Shown here one piece after another: positions 10,585 to 20,191 of a DNA stretch of 64,000 nucleotides (its first letter is position 1; every line of letters begins with the position of its first letter). Position numbers and translations under genes: made by a program. The stretch is from Selaginella moellendorffii. Taxonomy: Eukaryota; Streptophyta; Lycopodiopsida; Selaginellales; Selaginellaceae. The DNA is taken from assembly GCF_000143415.4 (NCBI RefSeq), contig NW_003314290.1, positions 797,586-861,585 of the forward strand, in the 5' to 3' direction. Under the pieces are notes generated by a model. The model was not told the origin of the DNA and did not search any database. It saw only the letters and a list, made by a program, of their open reading frames with translations.

Positions 10585-11732
10585 TGTAAGGAACCAACTC
10601 GCCGAGGTGTCGTAGGCTAAGGGAACCCCGAAAGCATGACCAAAATGACAAAGAGTTCATCGGATGGGACCAAGTCAAAGATCGAGTCCAAGACCGACTC
10701 TAGGACCGAGTTCGAGATAGAGTCCGGAATCGAGTCCAAGACCGACTCGGGGACCAAGTTCGAGTCCGAGTTCGAGACCGAGTTCGAGACGGAGTCCGAG
10801 ATCCGAAATTGGGTCCGAGACCGAGTCCGAAGTCGAGTCCGAGGTCGGGCCTGAGATCGGGTCCGAGATCGAGTCCGCGATCGAGTCCGAGACCGAATCC
10901 GAAGTCGGATCCGAAATCGGATCCGAGATCGAGCCAGAGACTAAGTCCAAATACTAATACGGGTCAAGGGGTGAAAGCCCAAAGCGTGCGTCCCCCAGGG
11001 GGGGGGGGCTGCAGGGGGTTCCAAAAGTATAGTAGGGATAGTGAGGTCCAGGAACCAGTTTTGAAGGGACTCTCCAGTTGGGCTTCCAAACCGACTTGAG
11101 GTTGGGACTGGGACTAAGGGGCCTTGGGTGGGAGTGAGCATGGACTTGGCTGGTGCCGGAGGGGCCATCCAAGGAAGTGCTCAAGAGCAGCTCCCACTCC
11201 CGAAAGGGAAACCGATTGCGGTGCTCCCGGCTCATGTGGAGTGGTGCCCCACTTGAGTACCATGCGGCTCATTGGTCCTCGCCCTTCCTAGGGGCTTGGG
11301 CCTTCCTTCGGGATGGATGTGGGGGGCGAGGGGTACCCATACTGGGCCGTTAGGCCACGGTGTTTCGCCCCGGCGTCCCGAAGCAAGTGTTGCACTCAAG
11401 ACTTGGGATTTAGAGGGTCCCATGATCAAGTCTTGTGGTACCAAGGGATGTTAGGAATCTGGAAGCTTGGTGTGCTTGGCTGCTTGTGCTTGCGGGGAGT
11501 GTAGCCGAACCTTAAGTCCAGTCTAACCCGGGGAGGGGGATTGGGAGTGATTTGGGAATCCGTGGAAGGATGGCTAACTCTCCGTTGCTCGTGCAGTGAG
11601 TAGCTGAAACCAAGTAGGAGCTGGTACCATAGGCGAGAACCTTGGCAAGGGAACTTAGCAAAAGCCAAGGCAGTGTTGGACGGATAGACGAGGTAAGCTG
11701 GCAAATTGGAAAGGAAAAATTTGTGGCTTACA
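10585..11732 (+). repeat. Element A 3' LTR (1148 bp)
   Basis: Nearly identical to 4253-5352, with a 48-nt longer GAGTCCGAG array (around 10815-10865) and a few substitutions. It is followed directly by the target duplication CTCGC at 11733-11737. Confidence 0.96.
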
Positions 11733-11766
11733 CTCGCCTCCTGTTCACGAAGGGAAACAATGATAC

Positions 11767-11878
11767 TGAAACGAACAAGAGAGCGAACCCTAGGCCAACC
11801 TCCCAACCCTTAAGGCGTTACGGCCTTAAATCCCACAGGCCATGGAATATTCTCGGAATATTCCCGTGGTTCGTGTCA
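11767..11878 (-). repeat. Element B 3' LTR
   Basis: It differs from 14989-15100 by one base (CATGG versus CATAG on the plus strand). The adjacent 11879-11892 is the polypurine tract on the minus strand. Confidence 0.92.
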
Positions 11879-12126
11879 TTCTCCCCTCCCTCATGACCCA
11901 GCCACATACGGTAGCCTTGAGAAGCTAAACGAGCCTCAAATGAAGGGAGTCCAAGGCAATACGGCCATGGAGAAATGATGTGCAAACGGCAACACCAACA
12001 TCGCAACAAACGGTCACGAAAGAAAGAAAGCAATACGGCTTTCTCACATGACAATACGGTCATGGAAAACAAGAGAATGAGAATAGAACAAACGGCTCAA
12101 ATCATATAGCAATACGGCTATAGAAC

Positions 12127-13960
12127 TCAATTCTCCCCTTCCTCAGGAATGTCATCCAAGTCATAACCAAAACTCGGAAACACTCTCTTCACGTCATCCT
12201 CAATTTCCCATGTAACTTCGTCCATGGAATAACCATTCCACTGAACTAACAACTCCCTAGTTGTTTTCCGGCGTGTTTTCACCAATCTTTGAGCAAGAAT
12301 ATTGGCCGGACCAGCCTTCTCTGCATCAATCTCTGGAACTTGGATGATGGACTGATCCACGATATCACCAAAGTGCAAACACACTTTAAGCTTGCTCACA
12401 TGGAACGTTGGATGAATCTTCGAACTAACTGGCAAATCCAAAGTGTATGCAAGATCCCCCACACGCTGTAAAATTGTCCAAGGCCCACAATACCGTGGGG
12501 ACAACTTAGCACTACCACTTCCTTTTAGAGATCGTTGTGCATCCGACAGCTTAAGGAAAACCTTGTCACCAACTTTGTACTCTTGATGACGACGATGCTC
12601 ATCAGCCAATCTTTTGTCTCGTTCTTGAGCTTGCCTCATGTTCAATTTTGCCAACTCAAGCTTGTCTTGCATATCCTCCAAGAAATCGCAAGCATGAGGA
12701 ACCCGAACCAAAGCCAAATTCAAACTCACAGGAGATCTAGGCTCATAGCCATACATCGCCATAAAAGGAGACATGCCAATAGCCGATTGATGAGCGCTAT
12801 TGTGAGCAAACTGAAGCAAAGGCAAGTATTTTTCCCATACTCCCTGTCGAGTCAAGTTTCCCACAAAAGACCGTAGCATATCTTCTAATAGCTGATTCAT
12901 GCGCTTTGTCTGCCCATCAGATTGTGGATGCTCACCACTACTCATGCTCAATTTAGTCTCTAGTTTTTCAAAGACCGTTTGCCAAAACTTGGACGTGAAC
13001 TTAGGATCCCGATCACTCACAATGTCACCCGGCAAACCATAGAGACTGAATAACCAGTCTACAAACAACTGAGCAAGTTCAGAAGCTTTTATCGTTGTCT
13101 TCACAGGGAAGAAGTGAGCCATCTTCGTCAAACGATCCACAACAACCCAAATAGCATCATTTCCTCGAAAGGTTTTGGGCAAACTAGTGATAAAGTCTAT
13201 CGAGATGCTATCCCACTTATTCTCGGGTACACGTAAAAGATGATAGAGGCCAGCGAGCTTCTGATGATCAACTTTGACCGCCTGGCAGGTCAAACAACCA
13301 CGTACTTACTTTTCAACATCTGACTTCATCCCAGGCCAAAAGAAATGCCTCTTCACCAACATATATGTTCTCAATACCCCCGGATGCCCAGCACTTGGCA
13401 CATCATGACACTCAACCAAAATCTGTTTGATGAGTTTGTCAACACGAGGAACCACAACACGTCCCTTCTTTACCAGGATTCCATCTCGTATTTCGAATGA
13501 CGCAAACTTGTCACCCTTTAAATCTGTAGAGGCGTCCCTCAACAAAACCTTCGCGCAAATATCAGTGATGAAGGAGTCAAAGTCAGCAAACTCCTTAAGC
13601 TCATCCAAGAGATCGCTGGATAGCTTCACGAACGAGATAGAATTTACCATCCTGGATAATGCATCAGCCACTTTATTATCACCTCCATGCTTGTACCGGA
13701 TCTTAACAGACATTTCCTGCAGGAACTCTTGCCAACGAGCAAGGCGGCCTCGAAGATCCACATCTGGAGAGACTGATGATCTGAAACTACATGGAAGTCT
13801 GATCCATATAGATAGTGTCGCCATTCTTGAGTAAGTCAATTCTGCTGTGTGACATCAAACTTGTGGCTCATGAAGGCAAGAGAATGCCTAACTTGAAGCA
13901 ATACGGCCCCAAAAGCACTATCACTCACATCATTGCCTATAATTTCCACCACAGTCACCT
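12127..13960 (-). pseudogene. Element B pol remnant: RNase H, integrase, chromodomain
   Basis: The remnant begins inside RNase H (SDSAFGAVLLQ, about 13900). It shows a frame break and small loss around 13750-13840, resumes at DLRGRLARWQEF and ends RNase H with KVADALSRM. The integrase zinc finger is cut by an in-frame stop (TAA, 13306-13308). The integrase core (SIDFITSLPKTF, VSDRDPKFTSKF, HPQSDGQT) is otherwise open, and the chromodomain (LLVQWNGYSMDEVTWE) ends near 12127. Reverse transcriptase is absent, so it cannot be autonomous. Confidence 0.88.
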
Positions 13961-13962
13961 TA

Positions 13963-14958
13963 TCATTCATTGAGCCCTTCAGAACAATCCTTGCTCTGAT
14001 GTCCAGCTTTATGGCAACGAAAACAATTGCCCTCCGCCTTATCTCTCTCACGGTGGTCCAAACGAAATTTCTTAGCCTCACTGCCATCTTCATACTTTGA
14101 GCCACAAGGGAATAACAACCGTTTCTTCCCCGAATATGAAGCATTGGCGAGCTGGTCATCACGTTGACCACCCCGGAGACCATCCTTTTGACCAACGTTG
14201 ACCGAGTTGACCGACGGTTTGGGCGAAAAGATTTGAGCCTTAGTGATAGCATCAGTCAATGTTGCTGGAAAATCCTTCTTGACCTTCTGCTGCACATCCA
14301 CCGAGCTCAATCCTTTGATAAAACATTGCACCTTTAGCAGCTCATTATAGGTGCCCATGAGACTAAGGCAAAGATCATGGAACTTGCGGGCATACGCATC
14401 CAAAGACAAAGTCCCCTGCCGGATCTCTAACAACTGATTCACGAGATCAACCTCTTCAAACTTCTTGACAAACGAAGCGCGGAAAACCTTTGTCAAATCA
14501 GTCCAAGACGTCGGCGTCGGATTAGCTTTGATGTAGTTCTTCCACCACGAAGAAGCATGGCCCGTAAGCTTCGTCACAAAGAAATCTATCTTCACCTTAT
14601 CCTCACAAGGATTGTGAGACCAACAACTTTCCCACAATTCCAACCAAGAATCAACCTCTTGACTATCACAAACATCCGGTGATGATTTCCATTCCACAAT
14701 ACCATAATCCTTGGCATGCTTGACGTACCAATGGTAATCACGGACATGAGATTGATTCAACCCTTGAGGGTTCATGCGAAGCAAGAAATCCTTGATGAGA
14801 TTGACGGAATCCTTAACCTCCTTTATGTCGCTCTGAACTGCAGAAATCTGGCGTCCTTGCCGCAAAACGACATCATCAAGAGTCTCTTCCGCATCGTCAT
14901 GGTTATCCTCACTAACGCCATACTCCTCATCAGGATCAATATCTTGCTCACCCGCCAT
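13963..14958 (-). CDS. Element B Gag
   Basis: About 331 aa from the ATG at 14958. It has an acidic N-terminus, a predicted coiled segment and a Ty3 Gag domain (ASSWWKNYIKANPTPTSWTD ... LVNQLLEIRQGTLSLDAYA). A CCHC knuckle, CFRCHKAGHQSKDC, lies near the C-terminus. It stops almost at once after the knuckle, where protease would normally follow, because the element is deleted there. It appears intact and could supply Gag. Confidence 0.88.
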   Translation of the reverse strand: MAGEQDIDPDEEYGVSEDNHDDAEETLDDVVLRQGRQISAVQSDIKEVKDSVNLIKDFLLRMNPQGLNQSHVRDYHWYVKHAKDYGIVEWKSSPDVCDSQEVDSWLELWESCWSHNPCEDKVKIDFFVTKLTGHASSWWKNYIKANPTPTSWTDLTKVFRASFVKKFEEVDLVNQLLEIRQGTLSLDAYARKFHDLCLSLMGTYNELLKVQCFIKGLSSVDVQQKVKKDFPATLTDAITKAQIFSPKPSVNSVNVGQKDGLRGGQRDDQLANASYSGKKRLLFPCGSKYEDGSEAKKFRLDHRERDKAEGNCFRCHKAGHQSKDCSEGLNE

Positions 14959-14988
14959 CCCCAAAAGAACGTGCTGCTCCGATACCAA

Positions 14989-15100
14989 TGAAACGAACAA
15001 GAGAGCGAACCCTAGGCCAACCTCCCAACCCTTAAGGCGTTACGGCCTTAAATCCCACAGGCCATAGAATATTCTCGGAATATTCCCGTGGTTCGTGTCA
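14989..15100 (-). repeat. Element B 5' LTR
   Basis: On the minus strand it starts TGACACGAACC and ends TTCGTTTCA. At 112 bp it is very short for a Ty3 LTR. Confidence 0.92.
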
Positions 15101-15316
15101 GATACCTTCTTTTAAACAGGGAATTATCCAAAGCTAGATTTCTTAGCTGATTGAATAAGCTAGAACAAAGCTCGAAGCAAGCAGCTGCGTCAGGCCCTGG
15201 AGGAGCAACCTCTTCAAAGATCAGGTCACTTCCAGTTCGTCGAAGAGAAATTACCTTGTTAGACCACGTCCGTGTTGTGTCGGACTTACAGAAAGTAGAG
15301 CGCGCTCCTCCTGGAC

Positions 15317-16087
15317 GATGATCCTCCTGACCTCGAGCTCCTTCCTGGGACGCCCAAAAATATCCGATCCAGCTCCTCCTCAGATTTAGCAGAACCAAAT
15401 ACGTAATTGCTTCTCATGCTATATTACCGTGCAAAGCACCCCTTGCAGTCGGCTCCAAGTTCCTGCAGCCATGAATCTGAGGAAAGCAACCAGAAACACC
15501 AAGAGCAGGAATTCTTTGCAACGAACTGCAAAGTACGTACTTGGACATGAAATTCTCCCGTGACCATCGATCGTTGCTATGAGCCGCCGCTTCCTGCAAA
15601 AAGGAGAAGAGCTCTCTTTTACGTTACCAACCATGAAGAATTGGGGGGGGAAGTGGTACTTACAAAAACTGCCAGTCTGAATCAAGACAATGCTCTTCTC
15701 GCTGGTGGAATGATCGAATCGAGTTTGTTAGTAAGTGAAGGAGCCTCAAGAAAAGAAAACGAGTTTTGAGGAGGAAAAATGGGGAAACAAGTACTCAACT
15801 TCAGAGATTTGGTCCTCCGCAACCACCAGCGTTTTCACTGACTGTGGCAGCCGCTCGATCCTATTTCCTGGAAGAAAGAAAGGAAAACTCTCATTCAAGA
15901 TTGTCATAAAGAGTTTACTGTCCAGTTCCATCGCGTAGTAGCTGAAAGGCGCTCTGGATCAAACACAAATCTCCAGCTGGAATTAGAGGGCAAACGAATG
16001 TCTGGATGAAGATCGTACCTGTTGGGGATCGACCCAAGAACACCATAAACCCTAGTGCCGCAAAGCCCGGAGCTTTAGGGTTTAAGG
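15317..16087 (-). repeat. Left arm of a large inverted duplication
   Basis: Reverse complement of 17998-18724 with small indels. The left arm has an extra GGGTCGATCC segment and a pyrimidine-rich TTTCCTTTCTTTCTTCCAG block not matched fully on the right. Elements A and B lie just outside its outer end. Unspliced-looking blocks with GT and AG borders suggest it once belonged to a transcribed gene read on the minus strand, which I cannot identify. Confidence 0.85.
16076..16083 (+). promoter_or_regulatory. Telo-box-like motif upstream of the 300-aa gene
   Basis: TAGGGTTT lies 11 nt before the ATG at 16094, and a reverse copy (AAACCCTA) lies at 16047-16054. Telo-boxes are common near plant transcription starts. 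The assignment is by motif only. Confidence 0.3.
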
Positions 16088-16093
16088 GAGACG

Positions 16094-16996
16094 ATGCCGC
16101 GATCGTTTGAAGCGGTGTTTGCGCGCGCGCTCGAGGCAGTGGAGCGCAAGGCGGAGCACGACGACGATCTCGACTGGCAGGCATGGAACAACCGCGAGGA
16201 GTGCACCGTGGGTAAGCGCTGGAGCGTCGCCAAGCTCAATCGCTACCTCGAGATATGGAAGCTAGGGGTGTCGTGCGTCATGCGCCCCGGCGGCAAAGTT
16301 ATCGCCGTGGAGCGTCAGCACGAATCCTTCGTCGCTGGGTACGTGAGGGATAGATTCATGTCCAGGAGGGATGGGATGGAGCCTCTGGGGAGCAGGACGT
16401 GGGGACTACTCTACGTTCCATTTGCCCATCTCCCCAGGGGGAGCATCAAGCTCCTCACCATGGAAGCCTTCCATGCCGCGCTCTACCAGCTCGAGCCCAA
16501 CAATGGCAAGTACCTGACCAATCGCCCATGCCCGCGCTTCATCCTCGACATCGGCCAGTGCCAGACGCTGCCCGAGCTCCTCTCCTACAAGGACGCCTAC
16601 TTCCATAGCCCCGGCTCCAAGGTCCAGATCTTCCTGGCGATCAAGTTGTACGTGAAGACGCAGCTGAGGCAGATGGTGGCGGTGTTGCTCGACCGATATG
16701 GCGATGCTAGAGCCATCTCGTTTGGAGAGGAAGCGCTCCATCCCGTGACTGTGGCGTGGCTGGAGGAGCAGGGGATTCCATTGGCCGGAGTGGGACACTG
16801 CGGGGTGGAATGCGATCGACCAGGCATTCCGAGCTACGAGATCAAGCTTGAAATCGCCAAGGTGCTCGAGGGTGGGGATGATGTCGACACCGTTCGGGAG
16901 AAGTGTGGCGACCATGTTACGCTGGATCTCTACTGGGTCAAGACTGAGTTTCACAATAGCGCTCGTTTGCAACCCCAGCATATCCTAAGTAATTAG
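16094..16996 (+). CDS. Uncharacterised 300-aa protein inside the inverted repeat
   Basis: A single-exon ATG-initiated frame with good GC-rich codon use. Residues about 149-190 read PRFILDIGQCQTLPELLSYK then a hydrophobic strand VQIFLAIKLYVK. This parallels the 2789-3421 protein (GIVEISDSQSLSSLL, then VNFAIGLKVW), so I suspect one family with a PD-(D/E)XK-like core in which the glutamate is replaced by aspartate. No signal peptide or membrane segment is evident. The gene lies entirely between the arms of an inverted duplication and starts 6 nt inside its inner edge. Function is unknown. Confidence 0.65.
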   Translation: MPRSFEAVFARALEAVERKAEHDDDLDWQAWNNREECTVGKRWSVAKLNRYLEIWKLGVSCVMRPGGKVIAVERQHESFVAGYVRDRFMSRRDGMEPLGSRTWGLLYVPFAHLPRGSIKLLTMEAFHAALYQLEPNNGKYLTNRPCPRFILDIGQCQTLPELLSYKDAYFHSPGSKVQIFLAIKLYVKTQLRQMVAVLLDRYGDARAISFGEEALHPVTVAWLEEQGIPLAGVGHCGVECDRPGIPSYEIKLEIAKVLEGGDDVDTVREKCGDHVTLDLYWVKTEFHNSARLQPQHILSN

Positions 16997-17439
16997 CAGC
17001 TAGCATATCTCTGCGCTGGAGAATTCCTCGCGATTTCACCTTCTTGAATCCATAGGGCGTGCTGTGTTTGTGGCTTGCATCCTCTCCAATTAGCTGCTTT
17101 TCTCGCCCTCCTCGCCTAGGAATTCCTCTTGCTTGGATTCCAGCGCCCATTCTCAGAAAGGTTTCTGATCTCAGTGGTTAAGTCCAGGAAAATGAAGGAA
17201 GACTTCTTTACTTTTGTAAAGTCCAAAGAACTATAAGAGATAAGAGATCTTAAAACCAACAAGCGAAACAAAAACTCAGAGTATTTGGAAAGAATTCAAG
17301 AGATTTTTGAAGCTCAATGGAATAATCAAAGAGCTCACAAGATTCGATCTAGTAAAAGAAATCACACAAACCAGGCTTGTGTACATTGATCTCCCGGCAG
17401 TGAATCTCTGCTATACTCTACCTGGATATTCTTGCTTGG

Positions 17440-17511
17440 TCTGGATGTGACAGTTGATTGATCTCTTGAGAATGATCTGGATGTGATAGTTGATTGATCT
17501 CTTGAGAATGA
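17440..17511. repeat. 36-nt tandem repeat, two copies
   Basis: The unit begins TCTGGATGTGACAGTTGATT and is followed by GATCTCTTGAGAATGA. It occurs twice with a partial third copy at about 17526. Confidence 0.8.
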
Positions 17512-17533
17512 TCGGGATGTTCTTCTTCTGGAT

Positions 17534-17990
17534 GTGATAGGCCTAGTTGATGACAATGGACTTCTGCTATACTCTAAACATCGGGAACGCAATGAAAACC
17601 CGGAGTGGACCAGTGACTTTGGTCCTGGAGTGATCGGTGTTCCCGTCACACATCCAGGCGCTGATACTGGGCTCCAAGCTAGAGAATACTTTGAATTACG
17701 GGGCAGTGAGATCTGCAACTTGGAATAACAGCGGCTTTGCTTCTCCCAATCAACCTGAGGGCACCGATGGGTATAATGTGGGATTCGTTAGATACACTTG
17801 GAGGTTCCTGCTTCCCAAAGGGATCAGGCAGTTCGTGAGCTTCTTTACGAGTGTCGACGATGAAGAAGACGATGACGATCAGAATGAAGGGTCTGAGAGA
17901 GCTGAACTAGATAGATGGCACAACTTGGAAGTGTCGTTTGAGGTCATATGCAACACAGACGAAGAGTTATTGCATGGCAACTTGAGCTAA
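17534..17990 (+). CDS. Unidentified gene fragment, probably frameshifted
   Basis: Two overlapping plus-strand frames look coding. The first (17534-17728) contains NPEWTSDFGPGVIGVP. The second (17637-17990) contains GYNVGFVRYTWRFLLPKG, an acidic DDEEDDDD stretch and a natural stop. They join naturally only with a frame change near 17635, so this may be a pseudogene or an unspliced pair of exons. It ends 7 nt before the right arm of the inverted duplication. I do not recognise the family. Confidence 0.35.
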
Positions 17991-17997
17991 CAAGTAA

Positions 17998-18724
17998 CCT
18001 TAAACCCTGGGCTTTGCGGCACTAGGGTTTATGGTGTTCTTCCCAACAGGTACGATCTTCATCCAGGCATTCGTTTGCCCTCTAATTCCAGCTGGAGATT
18101 GTTTGATCCAGAGACACGATGGAACTGGACAGTAAACTCTTTATGACAATCTTGAATGAGTCTTTCTTCCAGGAAATTGCTGCCACAGTCAGTGAAAACG
18201 CTGGTGGTTGCGGAGGACCAAATCTCTGAAGTTCATTTTTCCTCCTCAAATTGGAAAAGTTTTCTTTTCTTGAGGCTCCTTCACTTACTAACAAACTCGA
18301 TTCGATCATTCCACCAGCGAGACAGCAACCAAGAGCATTGTCTTGATTCAGACTGGCAGTTTTTGTAAGTACCACTTCCCTCCCAATTCTTCATGGTTGG
18401 TAACGTAAAAGAGAGCTCTTCTCCTTTTTGCAGGAAGCGGCGGCTCATAGCAACGATCGATGGTCACGGGAGAATTTCATGTCCAAGTACGTACTTTGCA
18501 GGTCGTTGCAAAGAATTCCTGCTCTTGGTGTTTCTGATTGCTTTCCTCAGATTCAGCAAGCTCAGGGAGTGGCTGCAGGAACTTGGAGCCGACTGCAAGG
18601 GGTGCTTTGCACGGTATTATAGCATGAGAAGCGATTGCGTACTTTGTTGTGCTAAATCTGAGGAGGAGTTGGATCGGATATTTTGGGGCGTCCCAGGAAG
18701 GAGCTCGAGGTCAGGAGGATCATT
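17998..18724 (+). repeat. Right arm of a large inverted duplication
   Basis: It matches the reverse complement of 15317-16087. It contains an open frame (18393-18908) that continues past the end of the arm. Intron-like borders are visible (GTAAGTACC at about 18366, TTTTTGCAG ending at 18433), hinting at a spliced transcript. No family is recognised. Confidence 0.85.
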
Positions 18725-19177
18725 CTGTAACTTGTTCTGGCGGATGGAGCTGCTCGAGGTCAGGAGCATGGCAGTTGTGCCAATTATGCTAGCCAACTCG
18801 ATGATGAGCAAGTCACTTTTCTGTCGGAAAACTCTAGACTGGACGTGTGCTTACTCAGAGATCATACAGGAGGATGGTACGTTTGCAACAAGAGAAGCAA
18901 GCTGCTAATGCCTTTTGCATTCGCATTGCAACGCATATTGCTCTTTTTTTACCTTCGGATTGGTGGTGTAAAGCAAGAACACACATTCTCTAAAGCTAAA
19001 AGACCACTTAAAGCGTGGCTTTTGAAGGGTAGAAAAGGCATAATAAGATTCGACTGTTGAATTAAATTGAATAGTATTCCATCAACAAATTAAAACAAGC
19101 AATGGTGTTAACAAAAACGTCCATCCGGGACTAAAACACGTCAGTGTCTCGGACTCCCTATCAGCATCTACCCGTCA
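18725..19177. other. Spacer between the inverted repeat and the lipoate ligase gene
   Basis: Only the tail of the open frame from the right arm (to 18908) enters this stretch. The rest is AT-richer and holds the 3' flank of the lipoate ligase gene. No other feature is seen. Confidence 0.4.
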
Positions 19178-20086
19178 CTATATCGGACTTCTAAGGAGTT
19201 CGACGAACCGTGTCCGGTGCTTATACTCCTCTTCATCTACGTCTTCGAGCCTCGTTCTTTCCAGACAAAAATGGCGACCGAGAGCGTCTTCCAGTAGCTC
19301 CGCAAGTTCTTCGCGATACGAGAGATAGTCTTTGAGCTTGCAGATGAAATCGCCGTGGGATCGGCCCTGTGCGAGATTTACATACAGCTCAAGCTCATAG
19401 AACGAAGTAACGAAAACTCGCTCACCAGTCGATACGCTGGAGCGCGGCGCGGAATAGTCAAGTAAGCCATTCGTGCCGGGCTATAGTCCCAGAGGAAGGA
19501 AGTGTGGTGGAGCCAGCGATCTTTGGAGATGGACTCGGCATTTCCAGCGATCTTCGTCTGCCCGAACGCATAGTCTGTCCAGCACTCACGAAGAACAGTC
19601 GCCAAAGAAACTCTTTTATCTCTCCGGTACCTTGCTCGTGAACTGTGAAGTCTGGATTGTCCAAAAAAACGTTCTTGTACAGCTCTCCGGTCCATTTCAG
19701 TATAGTCCTGGGGAAGAGTTCCAGCGATGGAATCGCCTTTCGCGAGCAAATGAGCGTGACAAAGAGCGTATCTTCGTCCACAATCACAGTCCCGCCGCCG
19801 GAGAAGCGTCGCACGACAGGGATTCCATCCCGGGACACGGCGTCCACATCCAGAAGCTCTTCCGGGCTCCTGGGGCACGGATCCATCAACAAAAACGCGC
19901 GCATTTGGGGAGAATCTCTTCTTACCCGCTCACTCCCATGACGATCGTGGGAGGCGATGTCCCATTGTTGAAGACGCACCAATTCTCATCGGACTTGTGC
20001 ATCAATCGCTCCTCGAGCTGGAGCTGCCGGAAGATGGGGAATCCCTGGAGCCGTAGCACTCGCATTGCGGGCCTCATCGCCGCCAT
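19178..20086 (-). CDS. Lipoate-protein ligase A family (lipoyl/octanoyl transferase-like)
   Basis: Four exons on the minus strand: 20086-19926, 19869-19631, 19574-19426 and 19366-19178. The introns are 56, 56 and 59 nt. Together they give 245 aa exactly in frame. The N-terminus (LQLEERLMHKSDENWCVFN) is typical of plant LplA-like proteins. The substrate-binding signature RRFSGGGTV lies at about residues 74-82 and the catalytic-lysine region KIAGNAE starts at residue 141. The family attaches lipoate or octanoate, through an adenylate or by transfer, to lysines of 2-oxoacid dehydrogenases and glycine cleavage H protein. No clear targeting peptide is seen, so the compartment is uncertain. The start is 106 bp from the stop of the next minus-strand gene, a tight tandem arrangement. 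Confidence 0.9.
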
Positions 20087-20191
20087 CCAAGAGCCCTAAA
20101 AAGTCGCTCTTTCTAGTCCACGTAGAGACACGTGGCAAGATGCGCATTTGTCACGCAAGCCCTAATCCTTTATTTTAAATTTTTTGAATCT

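Larger units (their letters stand above)
4253..11732 (+). mobile_element. Element A: complete Ty3 chromovirus
   Basis: A 7.48-kb LTR retrotransposon bounded by near-identical direct repeats (4253-5352 and 10585-11732, TG...CA ends) and a perfect 5-bp target duplication CTCGC (4248-4252 and 11733-11737). In order it has an initiator-Met primer site, gag with a zinc knuckle, aspartic protease, reverse transcriptase, RNase H, integrase, a C-terminal chromodomain, a structured 3' region and a polypurine tract. Integrase before chromodomain places it among chromoviruses. The LTRs differ by only a few bases plus one 48-nt array difference, so insertion is recent. Unusually, pol is interrupted by two short intron-like segments. 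Confidence 0.97.
11767..15100 (-). mobile_element. Element B: deleted chromovirus with 112-bp LTRs
   Basis: A 3.33-kb element on the minus strand. Its terminal repeats (11767-11878 and 14989-15100) are only 112 bp long and differ at one base. It is flanked by the target duplication GATAC (11762-11766 and 15101-15105). An initiator-Met primer site (TGGTATCGGAGC on the minus strand, 14976-14987) follows the 5' LTR and a purine tract (AGGGAGGGGAGAA) precedes the 3' LTR. It keeps gag and the end of pol (RNase H, integrase, chromodomain) but lacks protease and reverse transcriptase. It must have been mobilised in trans or deleted after insertion. Confidence 0.93.
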
